Below are positions 42,375 to 49,683 of a stretch of 64,000 nt of DNA, one piece after another. Source of the DNA: Xenorhabdus vietnamensis (GTDB lineage: Bacteria > Pseudomonadota > Gammaproteobacteria > Enterobacterales > Enterobacteriaceae). Below the pieces are notes generated by a model. The model saw only the letters and a program-made list of their open reading frames with translations, did no database searches and was not told the DNA's origin. Each line of letters begins with the position of its first letter. The stretch's first letter is position 1. The stretch spans positions 124,001 to 188,000 of the forward strand of contig NZ_MUBJ01000005.1 in assembly GCF_002127535.1 (NCBI RefSeq), given 5' to 3'. A program made the translations under genes and the position numbers.

Positions 42375-43354
42375 GGGCTGGTGTTGCGGGTCTTGCTTGT
42401 GCGGCAGAGTTCACTGCGAGAGGGGGAAATGTCCGGATTCTTGAGCGTGGATCTAAGGTGGGCGCTAAGGCGTGCTCTTGGTGGGCGGGTGGAATGCTGG
42501 CACCATGGTGTGAAGGTGAAAGTGCGGAGCTTTCAGTCGTTAACTTAGGACAACGTGCTATCGATTGGTGGGCGAATCATACTGAAACACTTGTCTCATC
42601 AGGTACCCTTGTACTTGCTTTGGGACGTGATATTTCTGAACTGAAGACTTTTGCCAATAAAACTGAGAATTACGAAAGCGTTTATTCAGACCAAATTGCA
42701 GAACTTGAGCCGGACCTTGCCGATCGCTTTCATAGGGGACTTTTTTTTAAAGACGAGGCTTTCTTAAACCCCCGTAAAGCAATTGTTCAGTTATCTGAAA
42801 AATTGGAGAGATTGGGTGTCGAGTTTGTATTCAATAATGAAGCTAATATCAGCGATGTTAGAGGAACCGATTTAGTTGTTGATTGCCGCGGGCTGGAGGC
42901 TCGTGACATATCAAAAACATTACGCGGGGTCAAAGGTGAAATGCTCTTGATTCACAGTAATGACATAAAGATTAACAGACCCATTCGATTACTGCATCCA
43001 AGAATACCTTTGTACTTAGTGCCGCGTGGTAATGGTGACTATATGGTTGGTGCAACTATGATTGAGAATGAAGAGCGTGAACGAATTTCTGCACGATCCA
43101 TGTTTGAACTACTTGGTTCAACATTTGCTCTTCATCCAAGTTTTCATGAAGCTGAAATTATAGAAATAGGTGTCGATGCAAGACCTGCATTTCCAGACAA
43201 TCTCCCGCGTGTCTATTGGAAAGGCGAGATTCTTTGTGTGAATGGTCTCTATCGTCATGGCTTTTTATTGTCACCTTCAATGGCACAAATGGCGGCAAAA
43301 GCTGTTTTTGAAGGAGCTAACATTCCGGAGTCAATCGATGAATATTCTAGTTAA
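42356..43354 (+). CDS. thiO: Glycine oxidase ThiO
   Basis: 332 residues, a D-amino acid oxidase-type flavoprotein. ThiO oxidises glycine to dehydroglycine for thiazole synthesis. The FAD loop IGAGVAGLACAAEF is at the N-terminus (about 6-19), with SWWAGGMLAPWCEGE near 42-55, GDYMVGATMIENEE in the middle and a C-terminal CVNGLYRHGFLLSP motif typical of ThiO. Enterobacteria such as E. coli use the radical enzyme ThiH instead, so a ThiO gene points to foreign origin. It overlaps thiD by 19 nt and thiS by 17 nt. Confidence 0.9.
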   Translation: MHITIIGAGVAGLACAAEFTARGGNVRILERGSKVGAKACSWWAGGMLAPWCEGESAELSVVNLGQRAIDWWANHTETLVSSGTLVLALGRDISELKTFANKTENYESVYSDQIAELEPDLADRFHRGLFFKDEAFLNPRKAIVQLSEKLERLGVEFVFNNEANISDVRGTDLVVDCRGLEARDISKTLRGVKGEMLLIHSNDIKINRPIRLLHPRIPLYLVPRGNGDYMVGATMIENEERERISARSMFELLGSTFALHPSFHEAEIIEIGVDARPAFPDNLPRVYWKGEILCVNGLYRHGFLLSPSMAQMAAKAVFEGANIPESIDEYSS

Positions 43355-43535
43355 TGGTTTAGAGGTATCTGTTTCAGGTTCTAATTTAGGACAAATTCTT
43401 GAAGAGCTTGGGTATGTAAATACCGTTCTGGTAACAGCTGTAAACGGTAATTTTGTAAGTGTGCAAGAGCGTGATGAGTTTGAAATAAAAAGTGCAGACA
43501 AGATTGAAATTTTGGCACCAATGCAAGGAGGCTAA
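43338..43535 (+). CDS. thiS: Sulfur carrier protein ThiS
   Basis: 65 residues, ubiquitin-like fold, beginning [12 protein letters not shown] and ending with the required Gly-Gly (APMQGG). ThiF adenylates the C-terminal glycine, which then carries sulfur as a thiocarboxylate to ThiG. The start lies inside the end of thiO; a longer upstream frame has no family support. thiG begins one base after the stop. Confidence 0.93.
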   Translation: MNILVNGLEVSVSGSNLGQILEELGYVNTVLVTAVNGNFVSVQERDEFEIKSADKIEILAPMQGG

Positions 43536-43536
43536 T

Positions 43537-44310
43537 GTGCTCAAAATATACGATACAGAACTGTACAGCCGTATGATGCTTGGAACATCTCAATATCCAT
43601 CGCCAACAATTTTGTCAGAAGCCGTTAAAGCCTCCAGAGTGGAGATTGTCACCGTATCTCTTCGTAGAGAGTCGGGGAAAAATAAGGCTGGACAAAGTTT
43701 CTGGTCATTAATTAAAAAATTAAATGTTCGAGTGCTCCCTAATACAGCGGGCTGCCATACGGTAAAAGAAGCAGTAACTACTGCGCACATGGCAAGAGAA
43801 ATTTTTGGCACTGACTGGATCAAATTAGAAATTATTGCTAACGAAGATACTTTACAGCCTGATGTCTACGGTCTTGCTGAAGCAGCAAAGATTTTATGTG
43901 CTGATGGCTTTAAAGTCTTTCCATATTGCACTGAAGATCTCTCAGTAGCAGAAAAATTACTGCAAGCAGGCTGTGAAATCCTTATGCCTTGGGGTGCTCC
44001 GATCGGTTCTGGCCGAGGACTAAATAACATCTACGGTTTGAGAACTCTCCGCGCCCACTTTCCTGATATTCCCTTGGTTATTGATGCAGGAATAGGCTTG
44101 CCTTCTCATGCGGCGGCGGCAATGGAATTAGGCTATGACATGATCCTGCTAAATACCGCTGTAGCGCGCGCTGGTGATCCAATAATGATGGCTCAGGCAT
44201 TTGCTAATGCAGTTGAGGCAGGTCGATTTTGTTATTTGGCTAAGCCAATTGAAAAGAGAGATATGGCAGAGCCTTCTACCCCTGTATTTGGTAAGGCCTA
44301 TTTAACATGA
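43537..44310 (+). CDS. thiG: Thiazole synthase ThiG
   Basis: 257 residues starting at GTG behind an AAGGAGG box. ThiG, a TIM barrel, joins deoxyxylulose phosphate, dehydroglycine and ThiS sulfur into thiazole phosphate. The Schiff-base lysine is Lys96 in WIKLEII, matching the conserved position. [34 protein letters not shown] and [11 protein letters not shown] are all typical. It overlaps thiE by 4 nt. Confidence 0.95.
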   Translation: MLKIYDTELYSRMMLGTSQYPSPTILSEAVKASRVEIVTVSLRRESGKNKAGQSFWSLIKKLNVRVLPNTAGCHTVKEAVTTAHMAREIFGTDWIKLEIIANEDTLQPDVYGLAEAAKILCADGFKVFPYCTEDLSVAEKLLQAGCEILMPWGAPIGSGRGLNNIYGLRTLRAHFPDIPLVIDAGIGLPSHAAAAMELGYDMILLNTAVARAGDPIMMAQAFANAVEAGRFCYLAKPIEKRDMAEPSTPVFGKAYLT

Positions 44311-44924
44311 AACTAGATCCGTTTTATCCCATTGTCGATAGTGCGACGTGGATTGAGTTAGTAGTCCCATTAGGAATAAAACAAATCCAATTACGAATTA
44401 AAGATGAAGATATTGAGCATATACGTAACGAAATCAGGAAAGCGAAAATAATATGTTCTCGATTTAACTGTACCTTGATCGTTAATGATTATTGGCAAAT
44501 CGCTATTGAGGAAGGGTGTGACTTTATTCATCTTGGTCAAGAGGATTTGGAAGAAGCAGATTTAGACCAAATTCGTCGTGCAAACATGCGGTTGGGGGTC
44601 AGCACACATGATGGTGAAGAGCTAAGAAAGGCGATCGCATTAAACCCAGAATATATTGCTTTTGGCCCAGTTTACCCAACTATTCTTAAGAAAATGAAGT
44701 GGAGTCCCCAAGGATTAAGTCGAGTATCAAAGTGGAAGCAAGCTCTTGGTGACATTCCGTTGGTTGCTATTGGTGGAATGAAGGTGGAGCTTGCAAACGA
44801 TGTATTTGACGCAGGTGCGGATATCATTTCTGTATTAACGGATATTACATTGAATGCTGATCCAGTAAATCGAGTGAAAGAGTGGCTCGCTATAACAAGA
44901 GGGCAAGGCATTGAATCGCTATGA
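44307..44924 (+). CDS. thiE: Thiamine phosphate synthase ThiE
   Basis: 205 residues, a TIM barrel that couples HMP-PP with thiazole phosphate. Recognisable motifs are [48 protein letters not shown] and the phosphate loop VAIGGM. In this cluster it is the predicted step that would put the 2-methoxy pyrimidine onto the thiazole, giving 2'-methoxythiamine phosphate. It overlaps thiG by 4 nt and thiF by 14 nt. Confidence 0.92.
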   Translation: MKLDPFYPIVDSATWIELVVPLGIKQIQLRIKDEDIEHIRNEIRKAKIICSRFNCTLIVNDYWQIAIEEGCDFIHLGQEDLEEADLDQIRRANMRLGVSTHDGEELRKAIALNPEYIAFGPVYPTILKKMKWSPQGLSRVSKWKQALGDIPLVAIGGMKVELANDVFDAGADIISVLTDITLNADPVNRVKEWLAITRGQGIESL

Positions 44925-45894
44925 TAGGCAGCAAGTACTACAACAAGTGGGGAAGAGCGGGCAAGCAAGGATTTCTAGCGCTAAGATCTTAGTTATTGGT
45001 GCTGGTGGTCTTGGTTCACCAGTACTTCAATATTTGTGTGGAGCTGGAGTTGGTACCTTAGTTGTCGTTGATCCTGATGTTGTGGAACTTACTAACTTGC
45101 ATCGACAACCTCTTTACAACGAGAGCTTAGTCGGTCTGGCGAAAGTAGATGCCGCAAAGATAGCTCTAAATAAACTTAATCCTGAAGTTGAAGTTCTTAC
45201 CCATGCCACGACATTACATCCAGATAATGCTCGTTTATTGGTAAGTAATGCCGATGTCGTTTTAGACTGTGCTGATAGCTATGCCGTTAGCTACATGCTA
45301 TCGGATATTTGTTCATTGCTAGAAAAGCCGCTTATCTCTGCCACTGTTCTTGGTCTTCAAGGTTATGTGGGAGGATTTTGTGCATCCGCTCCTTCTTTCA
45401 GAGCCGTTTTCCCTGACATACCAAATAATACGGCTACTTGTGCCACGGCGGGAGTCTTAGGTCCTGTAGTCGCAATGATAGGTGCTTTGCAGGCGCAAAT
45501 GGCAATCGGGACTTTACTGCACTTATCCTCATCGCCTTTAGGGCAAATGGTAATTGCTGATTTAGATACTTATGCATTTTCAAGTTTTCGCTTTGATAAT
45601 GCTGAAGAGCCAAAATCAGCCCCATTCCATTTCATATCAATATCATCACTAACTTCCAAGGATCTGATAATAGATCTTCGGGGGAAAGATGAGGCGCCAA
45701 CTCCTGTATCCCCTGATGCGTTAAGGATGTCGGTTGATGAGTTTTGTGATGGAAGCTTTATTCCAGAGTCTGGGCAGAGAGCTGTTTTAGCATGTAGATC
45801 CGGCTTACGTGCGTGGAATGCAGCGAGAAATCTTCGTAATTATTGGGATGGAGAAATCGCGCTCATCGCTATGGCAAGTCTTGAAGCCAGATAA
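44911..45894 (+). CDS. thiF: ThiS adenylyltransferase ThiF with C-terminal rhodanese domain
   Basis: 327 residues from a TTG start with AAGAGGG before it. Residues 1-240 form an E1-like ThiF/MoeB domain: VIGAGGLGSPVLQYL near 28-42, VDPDVVELTNLHRQ, DCADSYAVSYMLSD and TCATAGVLGPVVAMIG. Residues about 250-327 form a rhodanese domain with the active loop ACRSGLRA (Cys near 297). In E. coli the sulfur comes through a rhodanese domain of ThiI, so the fusion makes sulfur delivery to ThiS self-contained. The CxxC zinc pairs of E. coli ThiF and MoeB are absent; the first reads PSFRAVFP. Confidence 0.9.
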   Translation: MNRYDRQQVLQQVGKSGQARISSAKILVIGAGGLGSPVLQYLCGAGVGTLVVVDPDVVELTNLHRQPLYNESLVGLAKVDAAKIALNKLNPEVEVLTHATTLHPDNARLLVSNADVVLDCADSYAVSYMLSDICSLLEKPLISATVLGLQGYVGGFCASAPSFRAVFPDIPNNTATCATAGVLGPVVAMIGALQAQMAIGTLLHLSSSPLGQMVIADLDTYAFSSFRFDNAEEPKSAPFHFISISSLTSKDLIIDLRGKDEAPTPVSPDALRMSVDEFCDGSFIPESGQRAVLACRSGLRAWNAARNLRNYWDGEIALIAMASLEAR

Positions 45895-45939
45895 GGATTA
45901 AATTTTAAATTCAGTAATATCACAGAGGTGAGTTTGATT

Positions 45940-46395
45940 ATGAGAGCAAATGAAGACCCCAAAGCGCTATCTGAGCCCAAGGTTGCTACGTTAGCCATTG
46001 TATATCATAACGACAAGATCTTATTGGTTAAGAGGAATAAACAACCTCAGCGGCTTGGTTGGGGTTTTCCTGGTGGCTCCGTACTGCCTGGTGAAAGTTT
46101 AAAGGATGGTGCTCTAAGAGAACTCAAAGAAGAAACTCAATTAATAGCTACAGTAGAAAAAATTCTTTCTGTAGTCGAAGTAAATGAATTTGATAGCGAC
46201 GGTATCCACCATCACTTCATCTTAGTACCACTTCTCTGTAGTTATTTATCGGGAACTCCTGTTGCTGGAGACGATGCACTGGAATGCCGCTGGATGAGTT
46301 TCAGAGATATTTACAGTCAATCAGAAACACTAATTGAACATGTTGCAACAGTAGCTCGGGAAGCTGAAGCAATTATCAGAACACGAGCTAATTAA
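45940..46395 (+). CDS. Nudix hydrolase of the thi/bcm cluster
   Basis: 151 residues with a Nudix box at about 46-68 (G46, E52, R60-E61-L62, E64-E65), where the usual late Gly is Gln67. The start at 45940 has GAGGTG 9 nt upstream; a GTG at 45928 is less likely. The substrate is unknown. Within a thiamine antivitamin cluster, plausible roles are removing diphosphate from 2'-methoxythiamine diphosphate or other thiamine analogues to protect the host, or supplying CMP from CDP-type nucleotides. Both are inferences. Some Nudix enzymes of other organisms do hydrolyse diphosphates of damaged thiamine forms. Confidence 0.8.
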   Translation: MRANEDPKALSEPKVATLAIVYHNDKILLVKRNKQPQRLGWGFPGGSVLPGESLKDGALRELKEETQLIATVEKILSVVEVNEFDSDGIHHHFILVPLLCSYLSGTPVAGDDALECRWMSFRDIYSQSETLIEHVATVAREAEAIIRTRAN

Positions 46396-46418
46396 CATCA
46401 GAATAAGGCCCATAATAT

Positions 46419-46895
46419 ATGAAAAAGATGTTTTTAGCTGGACCGTTTAAAGCATTAGTAGATCCTGAATGTCATGTTATGTCACATAAAGATATCGATC
46501 AATTCCAAAGTATCATCGAATATTTTGAAGAGCGAGGATGGTCTGTGCATTGTGCTCATAAACGTGAAAAATGGGGACGTGAATTTATGGTACCTTCTCA
46601 ATGCACACTCATTGATTACGAAGAAATTAGTAAGTGTGACTATTTTGTAGCCTTCCCTGGCGTCCCTGCTTCACCTGGTACGCATATTGAAATGGGTTGG
46701 GCATCAGCGATGAAAAAACCAGTAGTGCTTTTGCTTGAAGAGAACGAAGAATACGCTTTTTTAGTCCAAGGGTTGGGTGAAATCACTTCAGTTAAGACAT
46801 TGAGTTACAGAAAAGAAGCTGGTGTTGATATCACTCAAATAGAGATGTTAATTGAAGAATTCGAGAACGTTCATGAATCGTTATCACACATTTAA
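46419..46895 (+). CDS. Nucleotide N-glycosidase, nucleoside 2-deoxyribosyltransferase fold (BcmB-like)
   Basis: 158 residues. The start KKMFLAGPFK and the catalytic stretch PGVPASPGTHIEMGWASAMKKPV with Glu91 place it in the nucleoside 2-deoxyribosyltransferase / nucleotide hydrolase superfamily. In the Clostridium botulinum bacimethrin cluster BcmB, and in mildiomycin MilB, relatives split hydroxymethyl-CMP to free 5-hydroxymethylcytosine. That is the expected role here. It overlaps the thymidylate synthase-like gene by 23 nt, so the two are probably coupled. Confidence 0.8.
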   Translation: MKKMFLAGPFKALVDPECHVMSHKDIDQFQSIIEYFEERGWSVHCAHKREKWGREFMVPSQCTLIDYEEISKCDYFVAFPGVPASPGTHIEMGWASAMKKPVVLLLEENEEYAFLVQGLGEITSVKTLSYRKEAGVDITQIEMLIEEFENVHESLSHI

Positions 46896-47838
46896 TCAAT
46901 TGTACATTGAGACACTTGATCTGATTAGTAATAACTATGAATTTGAAAATAGCCCACGTGGGCATTCCGAACGTGAGGTTCTTGGTTTTAGTTGTAAATT
47001 GACAAACCCATTATCGAGATATTGCTTTCATCCCATGAGAAAGCAAAATGTAATTTTCAATTATGCAGAAGCCCTATGGTATCTTTCAGGAAAGAATGAT
47101 CTTGATTTTATATCCTGGTATGCCCCGTCTATGGCCAAGTATTCAGCAGATGGGAAAACTCTGCCTGGCACTGGCTATGGAAAAAAACTGTTGCACTTCG
47201 GATCTGACGACCTGAACCAAATTGCTAGAGCTGTCGATATTATCAAAAATGATGACGTTGATAGTAAGAGAGTGTTTATCCAAATATTCAGTGCGGATGA
47301 AGATATCTATAAGACTAATATAGACGTATCATGCACTTTAGGGCTGCAATTGCTCTTGCGTGAAGGAAAACTACATATGGTTGCATACATGCGGGCTAAT
47401 GATGCGTATGTGGGGATGTTAGGAGATATTTTTTCATTCACTTTCATTCAAGAGTTCATAGCTTCAATGCTTGGGTGTGAAGTGGGTCAATATACTCATA
47501 ACGTGGGCTCGATTCATATATACCAGTCTAATCAGGAGAAAGTCCAATCCATACTAGAGCGTCCATTTGAAACATTTGAGCCAATATGTTCACCGCCTGT
47601 AATGCCTAAATCAGATTTTTCAGTGGTATCCAAGGTCCTCGAATATGAAAAGAAAATTCGTTGCTCTGAATTGTCTTTGAACGATATAAATCATCTTCCA
47701 TTAGACGAGTATTGGATAGAAATTATCCGTCTCTTTAAAGTAAATACTTATTTCCAAAGTGGGAAGAGTGTGCCTGATATGCTGATTGAAAGTGTCCATC
47801 CATTTCACAGATCTTTTTTATTGAACAGGTTGAAATAG
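46873..47838 (+). CDS. Thymidylate synthase-like CMP hydroxymethylase (BcmA-like)
   Basis: 321 residues of the thymidylate synthase fold. The catalytic cysteine is Cys154 in NIDVSCTLGLQLLLRE, and the nucleotide-binding RSxD motif reads RAND at 174-177. The TS stretch LGxPFNI, whose Asn binds uracil, reads LGDIFSF here, so a thymidylate function is unlikely. The family includes dCMP/CMP hydroxymethylases (phage gp42, MilA, BcmA) that add a hydroxymethyl group from methylene-tetrahydrofolate to cytosine C5. The start at 46873 lies inside the preceding gene; a TTG at 46852 is also open. Confidence 0.82.
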   Translation: MNRYHTFNQLYIETLDLISNNYEFENSPRGHSEREVLGFSCKLTNPLSRYCFHPMRKQNVIFNYAEALWYLSGKNDLDFISWYAPSMAKYSADGKTLPGTGYGKKLLHFGSDDLNQIARAVDIIKNDDVDSKRVFIQIFSADEDIYKTNIDVSCTLGLQLLLREGKLHMVAYMRANDAYVGMLGDIFSFTFIQEFIASMLGCEVGQYTHNVGSIHIYQSNQEKVQSILERPFETFEPICSPPVMPKSDFSVVSKVLEYEKKIRCSELSLNDINHLPLDEYWIEIIRLFKVNTYFQSGKSVPDMLIESVHPFHRSFLLNRLK

Positions 47839-47893
47839 GTGAAATCTAGGCTTTATTGATTATTACTACACATGAATGAATATGAGGTAATAA

Positions 47894-48613
47894 ATGGGTA
47901 CTAATTGGATGAATGAAGAGGTTTCAAACTTATTTGATCAATATGATGATTATTTGGAGGAGAGGCTTGGGTACAAGCCGTTAATTAAGAACCTTAAGGA
48001 GAGCTTGGGTCAAAATATATCAGTTCTTGATTACGGTTGTGGTGGTGGGAAAGTATCACGTCGGCTAATTGCTGGAGGCATAAAGGCGGTAACGGGAGTG
48101 GATATCTCACAAACCATGGTGAATAAAGCTTCCAGTAATATCAATCGTGGTAATAGTTCTTATCATCAAATCAATACGGGTGTCCTTAGTTTCAAGGATA
48201 ATACTTTCGACGCCGCTATATGTTGTTATGTGTTCATCAATAATAATGAAAAATCTGATCTTTTGAAAATAGTTAAAGAAGTTCATAGGACATTAAAATC
48301 TGGTGGCATTTTTTACATATTGGATACTAATCCGGATTCAACCGGAATTAAGTTCAGTTCTTTCATGAACGGTGAGCCAAATAAAAAATACAATGATGGA
48401 GAACGAAGATCAGTGTATTTAGATCTGCCAGATGGAAGTATTTTTGAGATTTCAGATACGCATTGGCATAAAGACACATATTACGAAATTTTGACCGAGG
48501 CCGGGTTTAAAACTATTGAGCTTTTTGAACACAATGACGCAGATACTTCAAAGGATACTGAAGGTCTACAATATTATCCACCTTTCGTAATGTTCAAAGC
48601 TACTAAATTCTAG
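47894..48613 (+). CDS. SAM-dependent methyltransferase (BcmC-like)
   Basis: 239 residues, class I methyltransferase. Motif I is VLDYGCGGGKVSRRL near 44-58, followed by GVDISQTMV and the post-motif region FDAAICCYVF, then LKSGGIFYILD. In the bacimethrin pathway a methyltransferase O-methylates C2 of 5-hydroxymethylcytosine; this is the only candidate in the cluster. A weak GAGGTAA ribosome binding site precedes the ATG. Confidence 0.78.
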   Translation: MGTNWMNEEVSNLFDQYDDYLEERLGYKPLIKNLKESLGQNISVLDYGCGGGKVSRRLIAGGIKAVTGVDISQTMVNKASSNINRGNSSYHQINTGVLSFKDNTFDAAICCYVFINNNEKSDLLKIVKEVHRTLKSGGIFYILDTNPDSTGIKFSSFMNGEPNKKYNDGERRSVYLDLPDGSIFEISDTHWHKDTYYEILTEAGFKTIELFEHNDADTSKDTEGLQYYPPFVMFKATKF

Positions 48614-48701
48614 ATACTCGATATTTGTTGGTGGAATCCCTTACTTGTTACAAAGATGCTGATAAGGGGTTCTACATGATTAGTTTCGAAGGTAAATTAA
48701 G

Positions 48702-49658
48702 ATGGCATTAGTGAGTTTAAGTAGATTGAGATCCAACAGATATGCTTTTGGCCTATTATTGGCAGTGATAGCAACTTGCCTATATTCACTTAAAGGCATT
48801 ATTGTGAAAATTATGTATAAAAATGGCATTGATAGCATCAGTGTTATGGCACTCAGGATGTTCTTTATATTGCCAATTTATATCCTTATTGGAATAAGGG
48901 TTTATACAAAACTTACTTTCAAACAAGCGCAATCAATTAAGTCTAACTGGTACTTGTGTTGTTTGATTGGTGTTGTTGGTTACTACTTATCAAGCTTCTT
49001 CGATCTGAAAAGTCTGAATTATTTAAGTGCACAACTTTCCGGATTACTCTCGTTTACCTATCCAATATTTGTTTGTTTTATAAATTGGTTTTTGTTTAAA
49101 GAAACATTTAAAAAAGATATGTGGCTGACGCTTTTCTTGAGTTATAGCGGTATTATTCTGCTCTTATCGTATGAGTTCAACTTCGGAGATACTTCCAATG
49201 TATTGTTTGGAGCAGTATATGCCGTTGGAGGGGCACTGGCCTTTGCTTGTTACATGGTCTTTAGTAAACGTTTTATGTCTAAAATACCAAGCACTATGTT
49301 CACTAGTATTGCGATGGGAGCCGCGAGCATATGTGTATTTATACATTTTCTGACAGAAGAGGGATGGAAAGACATAAATTTAACCCTACAAGTCTTGTTA
49401 CTTTCTTTGACGATCGCAATAGTTTGTACTATTGCCCCTTCTTTTCTCTTGAGTGAAGCCATTAACTGCATTGGCACTAATCAGGTTGCAGTTATGGGAG
49501 CATTTGGTCCGGCGGCGACAGCTCTTATGGCAGTTTTCATACTATCAGAGCCATTCAGTAGTTATCATTTTTGGGGAATGGCTCTGGTTGTTCTATCGGC
49601 AATTTGGACATTTTTGATGAAATTTATAAAAACCAAATTACATTACACAAGAGACTAA
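48702..49658 (+). CDS. EamA/DMT-family transporter, putative antivitamin or thiamine-part transporter
   Basis: 318 residues with about ten hydrophobic segments in two halves, the EamA (drug/metabolite transporter) layout; the second half repeats the pattern of the first, ending near FWGMALVVLSAIWTFL. Such carriers often export metabolites. It lies 88 nt after the methyltransferase and 25 nt before the thiaminase gene. Likely roles are export of bacimethrin or methoxythiamine, or uptake of thiamine fragments made by the thiaminase. The direction cannot be read from the sequence. Confidence 0.78.
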   Translation: MALVSLSRLRSNRYAFGLLLAVIATCLYSLKGIIVKIMYKNGIDSISVMALRMFFILPIYILIGIRVYTKLTFKQAQSIKSNWYLCCLIGVVGYYLSSFFDLKSLNYLSAQLSGLLSFTYPIFVCFINWFLFKETFKKDMWLTLFLSYSGIILLLSYEFNFGDTSNVLFGAVYAVGGALAFACYMVFSKRFMSKIPSTMFTSIAMGAASICVFIHFLTEEGWKDINLTLQVLLLSLTIAIVCTIAPSFLLSEAINCIGTNQVAVMGAFGPAATALMAVFILSEPFSSYHFWGMALVVLSAIWTFLMKFIKTKLHYTRD

Positions 49659-49683
49659 TCTCCCCAATTGTAAGGGAATAAAT

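Noticed and set aside
45928-45940. GTG start for the Nudix gene at 45928
   Set aside because: No ribosome binding site at proper spacing; ATG 45940 has GAGGTG upstream.
46419-47838. Glycosidase plus TS-like pair as phage DNA hypermodification genes
   Set aside because: No phage genes are nearby, and the neighbours are thiamine genes, a methyltransferase and a thiaminase, which fit bacimethrin synthesis better.
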